From assembly GCA_028673005.1 (NCBI GenBank), contig CM054116.1, positions 81,294,572-81,358,571 on the forward strand: DNA of 64,000 bases. The letters run 5' to 3'. Below, one piece after another: positions 47,291 through 59,430 of the stretch. Below the pieces are notes generated by a model, which was given only the letters and a program-made list of their open reading frames with translations, searched no databases and had not been told where the DNA came from. The position numbers and the translations under genes were made by a program. How positions within the stretch are numbered: the stretch's first letter is position 1; each line of letters opens with the position of its first letter. Origin of the DNA: Tanypteryx hageni (taxonomy: Eukaryota; Arthropoda; Insecta; Odonata; Petaluridae).

Positions 47291-47523
47291 GGGATACACC
47301 CAAGAAAAAAACAAGGAGGGGAGCAACGGGGAGGGGGGAGAGGAGGAAGGGGGTTGTAGGACGGAACACGATAGCTAAAAGCGAAAGAGGCGGAGTTTAT
47401 GGACGAAGTATATAGCGAGGTAGGTGGCGCTGTTGGTGCGAGAGAAATATGAAGAGAGAGAGAGAGGAAGGAAGACAGAGAGATAGAGCAAAAATACTAA
47501 AAGAGAGATATATATATATATAT
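47291..47523. repeat. Purine block ending in a short TA run
   Basis: GA/GGGGA-rich, then (GA)n near 47450-47490 and TATATATA at 47508-47523. Confidence 0.6.
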
Positions 47524-48580
47524 AGAACAATTTGAATCCTAACTTGGTTAGGCAAGGATCCGTCGCAACTCGCTTTGCATAACCAAATCTGTGAGCTATC
47601 CATTCGAGAAATGGAATACAAAATGCCATATTTCCCGTTACATGATGGACGTGGGATAGCGGCCGAGCCTTTCTGCTCCGGCGGGCAATGGGGTGAGATT
47701 GCGCGCAAGGAGAATTCTCCACGCCGCGAAGAATTGCTGATGCGTGGAATTTTGACAGGGTGTCGTGTAGCAGGCGGGCAATTTTGGGAGAGGAGGGGGT
47801 TGGGATGGGGAGGATTCGCTTTTTAAAATGCTCCAACGTGCGCGGCTTAAACTATGAGACCCAGGCGCGAGAAATGTAATTAAAAAGGCGGCTTTAAGAG
47901 AAGCGATGCGGACCCAAAGTGCGAGGACTGCGGTTGTGATTACGTCTCCACGTGGAAATGGAACGTGGCGAAATTGGGTTTTATTTCGGAAAAGGGAAAG
48001 TCGGCTATGGTAAGGACGTCGTCGTATGAGGAGCTGTTGAAGTTATGGGAGTTATTAATGAGAGGATAAAATATCATCTAGTCGGTCTAATGCGTAAAAG
48101 AGGAGGTTTACAGCTTATAAAGTTGAAGATAATCGTGGAAGGAGACGAATAAAGTGAGATGAGGTTTTCATTCCCGGCATCCGGTTGGGGTAAGAAAACG
48201 TGGTACAGAAAGAGGGAAAGTTGTTGAAGGGGAGATAAGGAGGAACAGACTTGTCTCCTAGGCGATGAAGTCAGGTGAAATGCGATTATAGGAGTAACGC
48301 AGTCGAGACGCGGAATGGACAATTTGGAAGCTTGGGAGGTCGGAAGGACATGATACGGCCGTAACGTAGGTGGCATTTACTGGAGATTAGTGTAAATGGG
48401 TGTAGTTACGAGGTGACGTGGAGGTGGAATAAGAGGTCAGGGGAACAAGAAGTTAACGAGAGAAAATTGTCCCGATGACGTCTCTCGACGTGGTAGATCT
48501 AAAGAGTAGAGTATGGTGTAAAGATAGAGAGAACAGTGAATTTACCAGTAAAATGGCGCGGAACGAATCTGGATATTTTT
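47524..48580. other. Less AT-rich, non-coding
   Basis: Frames at 47375-47836 and 47575-47826 show no family motif. I see no gene but cannot exclude a short exon. Confidence 0.3.
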
Positions 48581-48925
48581 TGGGATTTGGTAGACAAAAG
48601 GATAGGAGGAGGGGGGTGGGGGAGGAGAAAGAATGGAAGATGAGGGTGAAGGAGGGAGTAGAAGGAGGGAGGAGAAAGGAGTAGAATGGGGAGGAGGATG
48701 GATTGCGGGTGGAGGAGAGATGTGGAGGGGTGGGGAGGGAAAAGGAAGATAAAGAAATTGGGGAAGGGAGGAAGAAGGATGTGGGAGGATGGAAGAGAGA
48801 GAATGAGATATAAGGAGTGATGAGGAGGGAGGAGGATGGGGATAAGGAAGTAAGAGGAGAGAGAAGGAGGAGGAGGGTGGAGGTAGAGGGAGTAAGGGAG
48901 GAGGAGGGAACGACGGTTGGACAGG
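48581..48925. repeat. Purine-rich block (GGAGGA type)
   Basis: Strong G/A strand bias. The 193- and 199-codon minus frames at 48453-49098 are P/S/L-rich artefacts of the missing stops. Confidence 0.8.
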
Positions 48926-49639
48926 ATTGGCGGAGTGAATGGATTATCCGAAGAGAGTGTGAGGGCGAAACGGGCTGTGCGGGAAACGATGTCTCCCGAT
49001 ACGAAAAAAGGAGGAAATTCGACAGGCGGAGCATGTATGCATGTGCGTGGGTTGGTACTAGAAGGAGAAAAAGAGGGAAATAGAAGACTGTTCTTCACGA
49101 GGGGTTGCTATGGAGAACTGATGCGCTCGAAAATTCCCCGTTTCACGAACGGGATGGATTTAATAAAGGAAACGCCTGCGAAGTATTAAAAGGCTCGCTT
49201 TAATATGCGACGTGCAGACTCCCCGTCGGTCCGGAACAAAATTTCGCCCTTTTATCCTCCTTCTCCCTCTCACTCCAGCGAGAAACTTTGATGGCGGTGG
49301 ATGAGAAATAAATATAAACTTTTCACGTGTGCGATTTACGGATGGTTGAACAGAAATTCGGCTTTGGAGATAAGAAGGCATTGTAAAAGCCTTTATGAGA
49401 AATTTAAGGAAAAAATAAAACTTTATGAACTGTAGATTTTTGAGCCCCTCTGTCGAGGTTTGCGAGAGAGTGGAATTTACGCCAGGAAGGGAAACAAGGC
49501 GAGAGTTTGATGCCGCAAAGGCTGTATTGCTCGATGTCAAGGGAAAGGGTATTTAAATATAGCCGCAAGTGTCAATTATTTACAAGGGTTTTTTACCCTG
49601 TGTGTTATAATTGATTTTCTATCTTTCCCAGGCGGCTAT
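48926..49639. other. Non-coding, nothing recognised
   Basis: No conserved frame or repeat seen. Confidence 0.35.

Positions 49640-49707
<68 letters not shown>
49640..49707. repeat. Compound (CA)n(TA)n microsatellite
   Basis: About 10 CA units followed by about 24 TA units. Confidence 0.97.
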
Positions 49708-49712
<5 letters not shown>

Positions 49713-51740
49713 TGTGTTTAAATCATGACTTTAAAATATGATTTGTGTGTTTGAATATACGGACATCATGCTGAGAAAAAGTAGACTGCAAGATTCACTC
49801 ACTACTTATGCTTTTATTTAATGATCAAATATATTTTATTAAATCGGGAATTGCCATACATTTTCGTAAAATTTATTTTAATAATTGCAATATTGGCAGC
49901 TAAAACAAACTATTATGATTGACTTATTACTTTAAAATTAGTTTGAAATTTTGTTTCAGTATATATGTTTTCTAAACCTACCAATGATGGCATCCATATA
50001 GATATTTAAATTCGTCGTCTTTTTCCATGAATAGACCAAACTAATCATTTGAATATGATTTCATGTATTGGTTTTTATCTTTGTTGCCTAGTATAATTTT
50101 TCACTTAGTGATTTTCATTCTCTCAAATAAGGAACATTCAGAGTATACTGAAGCTTCACATTAGTTCAACAAGGTAAAGTAAATAAGAATAAAGAATTGT
50201 ATAATTTAATAAAAGTCGCAACGTGTCATAAAATATTAAACTGCTTTGCTGTTTTCTGCGGGAGTACAATATGAATAGTCCATGAGAAGATCGGTATTCG
50301 TAATTTATTCCGAAATGTCGAAACACGGAACAAATGAAGATGTTTCAGTTCAAAATACAAATCCATTTAAATTTTTAAGGCATTCTAGAATTTCGGAAAA
50401 AAGGTTCCCTCAATGTGGCAACATTGTTTTGACGCAAGAATATTAATTGCTATTTAATTCGTCGTTTTTCTCTGTGGAAATATATTTCGAGAGGCTTACT
50501 ACGATGTGATATATGAAATGAAACAGAAAATATGAAAAGTTGTGATTATTTGGTTACTTATTATGTAAGTAAAAAAACTTGTTTGCATAATGAATTGATT
50601 TATGCAAAGGAAAATTTTTGCGGGGTGTTTGACCATATTAGAATTTTTAAATCATGCCTCCACCGAAATCAGGTCTTAAAATAGTAAATTATATATGAAC
50701 ATAAAAAAATTCCGCGAAACGTTTATTATGCATACTCCTCGTTCCTAGGAGAGGATTTAAATCAGTGTAAATTGGGTTGCATAACTTCAACATCGTACTC
50801 GGATGAAAAAGCTGCTGCGCAAAAATGTATAGCCGCTCTGACATTCTGCAACAATTCTATTCTAGCTGAATAATCAAGCAGGCAATTTATCCATATAGAG
50901 ATTTATACTGATCACATACTTCAAGTACATCGGTGGAATTCTGTTATTAGCTTGAGTACTAGCTTAAAAAATCTGATGACATGACTTTCTCCATACCTGC
51001 AATATTTGTAAAAATTTCAAATAAGTTAAATAATAAAAATATTTTAAGAAAATGCGAGAAAATTTTAGACTTTACAAAGAACAGAAATAAACTCAAACCA
51101 TAGCCTTCTGATATTGAATATAGCCACAAAGCTCCAACAATTAAGAAAATAAAAAGCGTTGCTAAGATGTAACTAAGCGTCAATTGTGAACAATAGTCGT
51201 AGGTAGGTGTCGTGGTGGTAGCAGATAAATAATTTAGTTTTTAAGATATCTCTTAAACAATGCATTATATGAAAAAATGTTTTGAACAAAAGTTATAGAA
51301 AATTAAATTCCTACAACTTTTATGCCAACATGTTTCTAAATATATAACATATTAAAGAAAATTTCTCAAATTAACGGATAAGTGACAATAGTATACATCA
51401 ACTTCCGGTTGACCGATTTTTTACCAAATACTAATCAGTTCTTGTGGCTGTCATGAAAATGTTAAATATGAAACTTCGCATTGAGCTGTTAAATAGTTTT
51501 TGAGTTAGAGCACAAAAAACCTGTCACGTACACTCTCACACACACATGAAAAGGGACGTTTGCGAGACACGGCGAAACAATACAATAGTAAATAAACAAA
51601 AACTTTTTCACTGTAAAAAGGAAGAGAATGCTCATACTCACGCTGCAGGTTGCTAGTAAACACAGTCGCAGGACCTAAGCCAAAAGGAGACACGCACACG
51701 CAGAAACATACAAAATCCACTCACACAGTAAACTTTAACC
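49708..51740. other. AT-rich, non-coding
   Basis: Nothing firm. A GTTGACCGATTTTTTACCAA string near 51411 echoes Helitron family A, but too little is shared to call it. Confidence 0.35.
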
Positions 51741-51761
51741 AAAAATTAAAACTATACACCG

Positions 51762-51790
51762 TTTTCGGCAGCTAAGCTGTCATCTTCAGT
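51762..51790 (-). ncRNA. Hammerhead-like core in PLE-C tail
   Basis: Minus strand: CTGAAGA, one extra T, a 6-bp stem GACAGC/GCTGCC with one mismatch and TTA loop, then GAAA. Same design as the other PLE tails. Confidence 0.5.
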
Positions 51791-51817
51791 AGTGTGGGGT
51801 GTAGGAGGGAGGAGGGG

Positions 51818-51823
<6 letters not shown>

Positions 51824-51876
<53 letters not shown>
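51824..51876. repeat. (TA)n microsatellite
   Basis: TA run lying between the PLE-C endonuclease and its hairpin tail, so it is internal to the element. Confidence 0.95.
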
Positions 51877-51878
<2 letters not shown>

Positions 51879-51979
51879 AGGAGTGACCGAGAGGGAAAAA
51901 AGTGAAAGGATTTGGAACGGTTAACTGAGTAACTGAAAAAGGGGGAGTGGGGAATGGCACCTAAGTCATTGTTCATAAC

Positions 51980-52420
51980 CGTGTTTTTGTTTTTATGTAT
52001 GTAGATACTTTTGTATGCATCGATTTTATTGTATTGGTCGATTGATTTGAGGAAGGATAGGTTTTCTGTGGTGATAGGCTGTTGAGTGTCAAAAATATCA
52101 GTTGAAATGCTTGATTTGTTTATTCTGTTGCTTTTGTAGTGTGCTATGTGCTCTTTAAACCGGGTTTCCAGTGTGCATCTATATTGTCCTCTGTAACTTT
52201 TGTCACACGAACTACAATTTTGACTTGGTAAATGCCTGATTTGTGTTGATTGGGAGTTTTATCTATCGGGTTTGTCAGTAAGTTTGATAGGTTATTTTCG
52301 TTGACAAAAACCGGGTGAAGATCAAATTTTGAAAGCATGCGTTGGAGATTATTTGTTAGTTTCGGTGCATATGGTAGTTTTATGTATTTTTTCTTTGTGT
52401 TTTGGTTCGTGAGTGTGGTT
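51980..52420 (-). pseudogene. PLE-C linker and GIY-YIG endonuclease
   Basis: Frame one (52144-52338) runs through the linker to KSGIYQV. After a one-base shift near 52225, NCSSCDKSYRGQYRCTLETR and FKEHIAHYKSNRINKSS continue the domain, with a CxxC pair and an R/E/H pattern typical of PLE nucleases; YxG reads YRG. The downstream frame goes on to SKSFHFFPSRS before the TA tract. The frameshift makes this copy inactive. Confidence 0.85.
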
Positions 52421-52590
52421 CATTATTTAATTTGAATATTATGCTTGTGTTTTTGAATCATTTTGTCGATGATTTATGAGTCGAGTCCGTTGAGTAATGC
52501 GCAGTTTTTAATAAATGTAAGTTCTATGTAAAAATCTGTTTTTGACAGAGGTGTATTTAGTTGTCTGTTAAACATGGAGGGGAAGGGAGC

Positions 52591-53269
52591 CAAATGGTAT
52601 ATTTTGGAGATAATTGAAAATGATGTGTTTATAATCTACTGAAAGATTCATCATTCGACAAATGTGCCATTTTTCCACACTTTCCATAAAAACTCCAAAT
52701 TGAATATAGATTGATAAAGCATAGTTAACATGGAAATGAGTCCTAATATCTGTTAATATTGATTAAATTTATTTTTATTTTTTTGTTTTTTAAAATTTCA
52801 ATGTTCGTCTACTTTCAAACAAAAAATACGCCAAATCAACTTCCCTAAAAAATATTTTAACAAGATTTAAAGTATTCATTGCGGGGATTTTATATAGTGT
52901 TATCCCTTTTTTCAATATTTTAGTATGATAAGTTGAATAAAAATATATATACTCGATGAATATGACGCATTTTACAAGATCAAAATTATAAATAAAATTT
53001 CCCTTTAAAATCATTTTGAAATCTATCATAACTTAACCAAGGGAAACAACATTTATTAGTTAAAGATTAACACATCATTTCAAATTGCTAGGGAGTTCTT
53101 TATTAGATGGAAGACAGAAATAATCATTTCAATTTTTAAGCAAAGTAGGCGTAACTTTTCCTACTTCGAAATTCGAAGTTTTGGCTCTAAGGTAATATTA
53201 ACACCGAGAGTTATAAATAAGGAACAGATAGCTTTTCAACCACAAAGAGACATTGTTACAGAATAGAGA
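52591..53269. other. AT-rich, non-coding
   Basis: Nothing recognised. Confidence 0.4.
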
Positions 53270-54260
53270 ATGTGTTTGGAGGGGATAGAATGGTTGGAGA
53301 GATGGGAAAAGAAATTGTAAAGAGAAGAAAGTAGGAGGGTGAAAACGAAGCAGGAGAGAAGCAGGGACCGAGAGAGAGTAGAGAGAAGGGGAAGCAGTGA
53401 GGAAGGGAGATGACTAGACAGAGAAACTTGGGGCGGAAAGAGCGGGAAGGGAAGGAGGAGGGGATGGATGGGGTTGGGGATGTAGGGGGAAGGGGAGAGG
53501 GGATGAATGGGGGAGGGGATGGAGAGGGAGATGATGGAGGGGGGATGGCATGGAGGGGGAGGAGATGGAGGGGAGGGGGAGTAGAGGGGGGTGGAGGGGC
53601 GAGTGTTGGAGGGGTGTAGGGTAGGAGGGCGAGGGGGGAGGGAATGGAGGGGGAGGAGATGGAGGGGGGAGGGGTTGGAGGGGGAGGGATGGAGGAGGAG
53701 ATCATGAAGGTAAAGAGAGACAAGAGGATTAGCGAAAATGAAAAATTGACAAGGGTTGACGAGGCGGGGCGGGAAAGTTGGCGCCCTTTCGTACCGTTGT
53801 GGTGCTGGGGGACGGGACGGGCGGTTAAAGGGTTGATGGGAGGGGAGGAAAAGGGTTACCTGATATCACTGGTTTGTCTAGGGTTAGCGGGAGTGACGGT
53901 TGAAGGACGGAGAAAGAAGGAACGGAGGAGAAAGAGGGAGATGAAATAGGGAAGGGAGATCGGTGGTCATTTTGGACGGAGTTTGCGAGTGGTGAAAGGG
54001 AGAGTATAGTGTTTCCCGAGATGGAAGAAGAGACTAGAGAGAGAAAAAGAAGTGGGAGGGTTTGGTCGAGCGGGAGGGTTAAGGGTTTATTAAGGCGGTT
54101 ACCAAGCAAAAGAGGTTTGCTGTTGCGAAGTACTCAGGGAATGAAGCCTCTAACACTATATCCCCCGTTTTTCTCCCTCCATCCTATCCTTTCTCCCTCC
54201 TTCCTATCCTTTCCTCCTCCTTCCTATATGCCCCCTCTCTCTCACTCTCGGCGTTACCTT
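53270..54260. repeat. Purine block (GGGGA type), then a CT patch
   Basis: 53400-53720 is extremely G/A-biased; 54165-54250 is CT-rich (CTCCCTCCTTCCTATCCTTT-like repeats). The 155-codon proline-rich minus frame at 53256-53723 is an artefact. Confidence 0.8.
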
Positions 54261-57200
54261 CATCATTTGGGGCGAGCTTTGGAAGAAGTTGAGATGGAAG
54301 GTGGTGGAAATGAATGATATATATCTTTCATTTCTCCAAGATAGGCGGGTGTTAGGTTGAAGGTTCGGAAAGTCGAGCGTAATGATTTATTCCTCGCTCG
54401 CAAGGGAAAGCGTATATTTTTTTTCATCCCGTCTTATTAAAATTTTATGCGTATTTGCGGCTCTCCCCTTAAAGAGCTAATGAATTTTAGGGAAGGCTTG
54501 TTTGTTTTTTTCTCATATTATCTTTTTCCTATTTATCACAGGTGTTTTGAAACTTTTTTCTCTTCAAGCTTTAAGAATATTTTCTTCGTTATCATGTTTT
54601 TATAGGCCAAAAAAGTGGAATTTATGTTTCATATTGAGTTGCCGAGAAAACTTGCGTATTAACGTTTAATCGCGAATTTATACCAATGTCTCTTGTCTTT
54701 CTTTGCCGTTCCGAGTTGAAAGACTTATGCCTCAAAATACTGGAACGTGAAGCATTTTAATGGATTTTCGCTACTTCATCATTTTCTTTTGTGTTAATTC
54801 TCGTTGAGGTCTGCAAAAGCAACACAATTAAATTTACTTGACTGTTATATTTTTCTTCTCTCCGTCGTGATTTGATGACTTCAAACTTCTCTACAGCTCA
54901 ATGTACCATTAGCATATCATTTTATTTTTTCAGAATACATGTATATCCATCGTTCTTTTGGCCACTATTCCTCTCTTAAAATAATCCACACCTTTCCGTT
55001 TTCTTTTTTGCCTGCTAGGTTTATACATTCTGTTTAAAGGACAAAAATTTTATAATTGTATATTTTCTTTTTCTCTCAGTCTTTCATTTCTCTATATCTT
55101 CTTGTCTTGTTTTCAATTTTCATAACAAACGACCTTCCTACTCTAATCGCAACAACGTCCTGGTTTGTAAGCAAAGGTGCAAAAGAAGTTTAGTATAAAA
55201 CTGTATCCCAGACATATCACCATTCGGGTCGACACATTTCTTTCTCCACGAAGGCCGATATATCCAACTGGATTTCGAAAGAAGACTTACGGGGAGGGAT
55301 TTATTTTAACGACGTAGATTCATTAAAAGAAGAAACGAACGTTCAGGATTATCAACAAGGTTGTCAGGCGTACGGATTGGGGCTCGTGTCAGGTCAGTCA
55401 TTTATCTTCCAAAGATGCGACAAAAAGCATCGATTTGCCTTAAAAGCGGTTGACCTACAAGTAATCGAGAGAAATTAACTTCGTAGGAGAAATTTTTGTT
55501 CCGATTACTACCCTCGATGTTTCATAAGAAGTTCTAAAAAAAATCTTTTCCATAAATTTAAAGAATTTGCTGTTGTTGAGCTTTGCCAGGAGCCGCCAAC
55601 CTTTCAAAGTAAATGAGCCATATTTTCAGTTTTTGTCTCATTCCAAAATACTTGGAAGCCGCACAGTACACGGCCTGTATGACCTTTTTTTAAAATAGAG
55701 ATTTGTGCGATTGAAATAAGAATGTTTCATCACTTATGAAGGTTTTGTAGCTTAACTCACTTCTAAAGAGCCACAAGTATGTACTCAATAAGCCATATTT
55801 CAGGAAATATAACTGTAGTAAACGGAGTGCTTAGCTTTGGCTTTAATAATGAAATTGATTGAAAAAAATGAAAAATCTCATGGGCTGAAAACACGTATAA
55901 AATATTTGATACGATAAAAATTCTTTGTTAAATATCAAATCTAATTTAAGCGAAGCGTGATTATAGCAGTTCTGTATAGGAAAAATGACCAGACGGTTTA
56001 TATTTATAATGTTTGTAACATTTCCGTTTTAGTCGGTTGTGAGTTGATTAATGAGTTAATAATGAAATATTTGGAGACGCTTTAAACGGGTTTCTAGGCA
56101 AAATGGTATTTTCAAGGTATTATTAAGGTGGAATCTACGGGAATTTAGATGAACAGAGAGAAATATGTTCATTATAAATGAAACATGCTAATACATTTTT
56201 TAAGTGTTTCGGAAACTGCCAAGGAAGTCGGAGATACTAATTAGCTAGTACAAGGTTCTAATGAGGTTGAAATATTGAGAGTTTGATTGAGGCTATGAGT
56301 AAGAAGTGGCTATTGATGTAATTTTTGTTGGAGAAGAAAACTCAGCTCTTATGCAATTTGAAGCACATTCGACGGAGGGCCGTAATTTTTGCATGTGGGA
56401 GTCCTTGAATTAGGTTGAGTGAGAGATGGAGAGTGTTTTATGGTACGTATCTGTTGAAATACATGGGAACGGTGACATAAAAGAATGCAATTAGATAGTT
56501 TATCCGGAAGGTGATGCAGAGAGAGGTTTTTGCTTATAAACTGGATTCTTCTTTATTGGAGTTTGTTCCCTCGGTCTGCTCCCAGACTTTTTCATTATAA
56601 CCAACTCGCTGTTTCAACGAGAGATGCGAAACGGTTTTCTAGCGAGCTCATTAGTCTCATGCCGAGTTAAGTGTGCGTTCAAAACTCGTGTTCTTAATAG
56701 AGTTTGCCGGACACAATCTACAACAGAATCAGGCGTAAGGAAAGTGTTTTTTGCGGGAACAATTTTGTGTTAATCTATCGTTAACGTTCAGGATAGAACC
56801 GTTGTATATTGCTCGAAATTTAACGGTTAGATTGGTTTGAAAAATGTTTTTAAGCCCAGGAATCGATTGAAATTTTAATGTATTTTACTATTCAACTTCC
56901 AGTTTTTTATGAAGCATTGTCACCGTGCTCTTATTTTTAAGTCTATGAAAGGAGTTAACATAATTTTCCGAGTTAAATTTTGATGAGAAATTTTGATGAC
57001 CGTTGTATACTTAATGCAAAACCTGCTTTACGGCAGTTCTCGGGATGGAGGAAAAGTCATTTTTCAATGGTGCTTTCAAATTTTTGATGAGAAACTTTTC
57101 GAAATTTACGTACCAATTTTTGCTTAGCATAGGTAATTCACTGCCATGGGAACAAATCTCCCTTAAGTGCATTTTAAAATTTGATGGGAGAATTTTTTAG

Positions 57201-58080
57201 TAACTATAGCTCTATTTCAAGATTTTATTTCGTTCCTTTGGACGATTGTTCACGTTATTAATATTGTTTAGTTTTCCTCTTCTGACAGTGTTGTTTTCTG
57301 TACAAAACATACGGTTACCGTTTTAATTAGAGACATTAACATGTCTTGTGAATTATTAAACTTGTATATCAAGTGTTTGTAAAATTAATTAGCCAATAAT
57401 GTACATACATTTTAATTAATACCAGCGAAGGTTATTACAAATTAAAGTACTTGTTAATCTTCATAATAACTCACACTGGAAAATGTTTTTATATTATTAA
57501 TTAAATAATCATTTCAAGCAGCGCATTTTTACATGAATGTGAAACGATTTTTATAAAGACAATAGTAACAAGCGATCGATTTATAAAATTACAATTAAAA
57601 ATTGCGTCAAATTTGATTGCTTCGCTAGAAAATCTCCGTTTAAATACAAAAAGATTTTCAAGACCATATTGTTTTTTTAAGTGGTGATATAAACTCAAAT
57701 GAAAAATAAATATGAAACAACAAAAATTCAGCCTCATACAAACAGGGACATAATGAATAGCGTCTAAAAATCTTGAATAACATCACAAAGAGGAATTCTG
57801 GGAGGGAAAACCTTTTTTCCACATCTCCGATGAAAGAACCTAGATGAAAAATCCGGAATTCATAGCCTCATATATAAAAAAAGGAAGAAAATGAGCTTGA
57901 GAGCAGTCTCTTAAATTGAACCTTCTTTTTTCTATTTGGAGACAGACAAAGATATATAGGGGGACCTAAAGAGACAGGTCAGGTTAATTTTGATAGATCG
58001 AGGTTAAGAGTGAGAAAGTACGAGAGTAAAGTTTAACTCATTACGAAAGAGTAAAAGGTGCCTCTTGTAATCACGAGATT
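54261..58080. other. AT-rich, non-coding
   Basis: Almost 4 kb with no transposon terminus, motif or long frame that I recognise. The cleanest unique-looking stretch of the window. Confidence 0.4.
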
Positions 58081-59430
58081 GAAGTAGCTAGAGGAGAAAA
58101 AGAGAGATAGAGATAAACAGGGAAAGAGAGTGAGAAAATGAGAAGAACAGAGCAGAGGAGAGAGGGAATGGTGAATGTAAGTAGCAGAATATTTCGTCGA
58201 TAAGAACCACAACCAATTCCATTTCCCATCCCGACGTGAGAAAACGTTTAAATATACCAAGTAAACCAAACATCCATTGCTAATGCGAATGAGTTCGATA
58301 AATTGCGTGGGTGGAATGAGAGCAAGGGAGAAGGTGATAGAAGCAGGAATGGAAAGCGCGAAGGAAATGAGTGAATCGATGAGAAGAGCGAGAAGCCAGA
58401 AGAAATATAAGAGGCCCTCCAGAAGGCCAAGAATTATGTGGCTTTTAAGGTAAATGTAAATCCACCCAAAGCTTTTCCAAAAGGAGCGAATGTGTTCTTG
58501 AGGTTGGGGGAGGAATAGCAGAATCAGAAAGAGTAGGGAAGAAAGAGTAGGAACATAAGGTAGAGGAATATAGAACGGAAAGGGGAGGAATAAAAGAATG
58601 TGAGGAAGGATGTGGAAAAGGCAAAGAGTGTATAAAAGATCAGAGATTGAGAGTGGAAGTGGGAGGTTTGCTAGGAGGTGATTTGAGACCATAGAGCATG
58701 TAAGAGGAGAAGGTCCAAGGTTTGCAAATTCATCGATGAGGAGGCAGAAGCGGGAGGCTTTCGGAATAAATATGGCAGCGGTAAAGGATGGAAGAGGAGG
58801 GAGGAAAAGGTATACTAAAGGGGAAGGCAGGAGAGAGGAGGAGGATGGAGGATGAGGAGGTAGGAGTGAGAGGAGGGACGAGAGAGAGTGAACGAATGAT
58901 AGCTAGGAGAAAGGAGGGAGAGGAGTAAGAACGGAGAAGAGGATGGATGGAGAGAAGAAATAATGGAGTGCAGGAAAGATGGAGACGACGGAGGGAGAGG
59001 GGAAAGGATGGAGAGGAGGAAGGAGGGAGAGGAGAAAGGATGGAGAGGAGAAAGGATGGAGAGGAGAAAGGAGGGATAGCAGAAAGTATGGAGAGGAGAA
59101 AGTATGGAGAGGAGAAAGGATAGAGAGGAGAAAGGATGGAGAGGAGAAAGGATGGAGAGGAGAAAGTATGAAGCGGAGGAAGAATGGAGATGGAAAGAAC
59201 GGAGAGGAGGAGGGATCGAGGAAGTGGAAGAGGGAGGGAAAGGAGGGGGGGAGATAAAGTAGGGTGGTGGGAGGATGGAGGGGGCGGAGGAGGGAGGGAG
59301 AGGGGGAGGAGGGAGACGGGAGGAGGGAGAAGGGAGGGGGAGGAGAAGAAAGGAGGGAGAGGAGGAGAGAGGGTAAGGAGGAGGGAGGGAGGAGGAGAAA
59401 AGAGGACGGTGGAAGAAGAGGTTTAAGGAA
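58081..59430. repeat. Long purine-rich block
   Basis: G/A-biased for over 1.3 kb, with a more mixed portion at 58200-58490. A 219-codon hydrophobic minus frame (58033-58692) crosses it; see the findings. Confidence 0.75.
58990..59190. repeat. 16-bp purine minisatellite
   Basis: Roughly ten imperfect units of GGATGGAGAGGAGAAA. Confidence 0.88.

Larger units (their letters stand above)
51748..52590 (-). mobile_element. Penelope-like element PLE-C (3' part)
   Basis: Minus strand: remnant of the RT end (FIKNCALLNGLDS), linker (YIKLPYAPKLTNNLQRMLSK), NLLTNPIDKTPNQHKSGIYQ, GIY-YIG domain, a (TA)n tract inside the 3' UTR at 51824-51876, and a hammerhead-like tail near 51762-51790. The RT is missing. 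Sequence differs from both PLE-A and PLE-B. Confidence 0.85.

Noticed and set aside
48453..49098. 193- and 199-codon overlapping minus frames
   Set aside because: Two frames open over the same GGAGGA-type tract, both P/S/L-rich. Dual openness shows a compositional effect.
53256..53723. 155-codon proline-rich minus frame
   Set aside because: Translation of a GGGGA-type tract with no stable motif.
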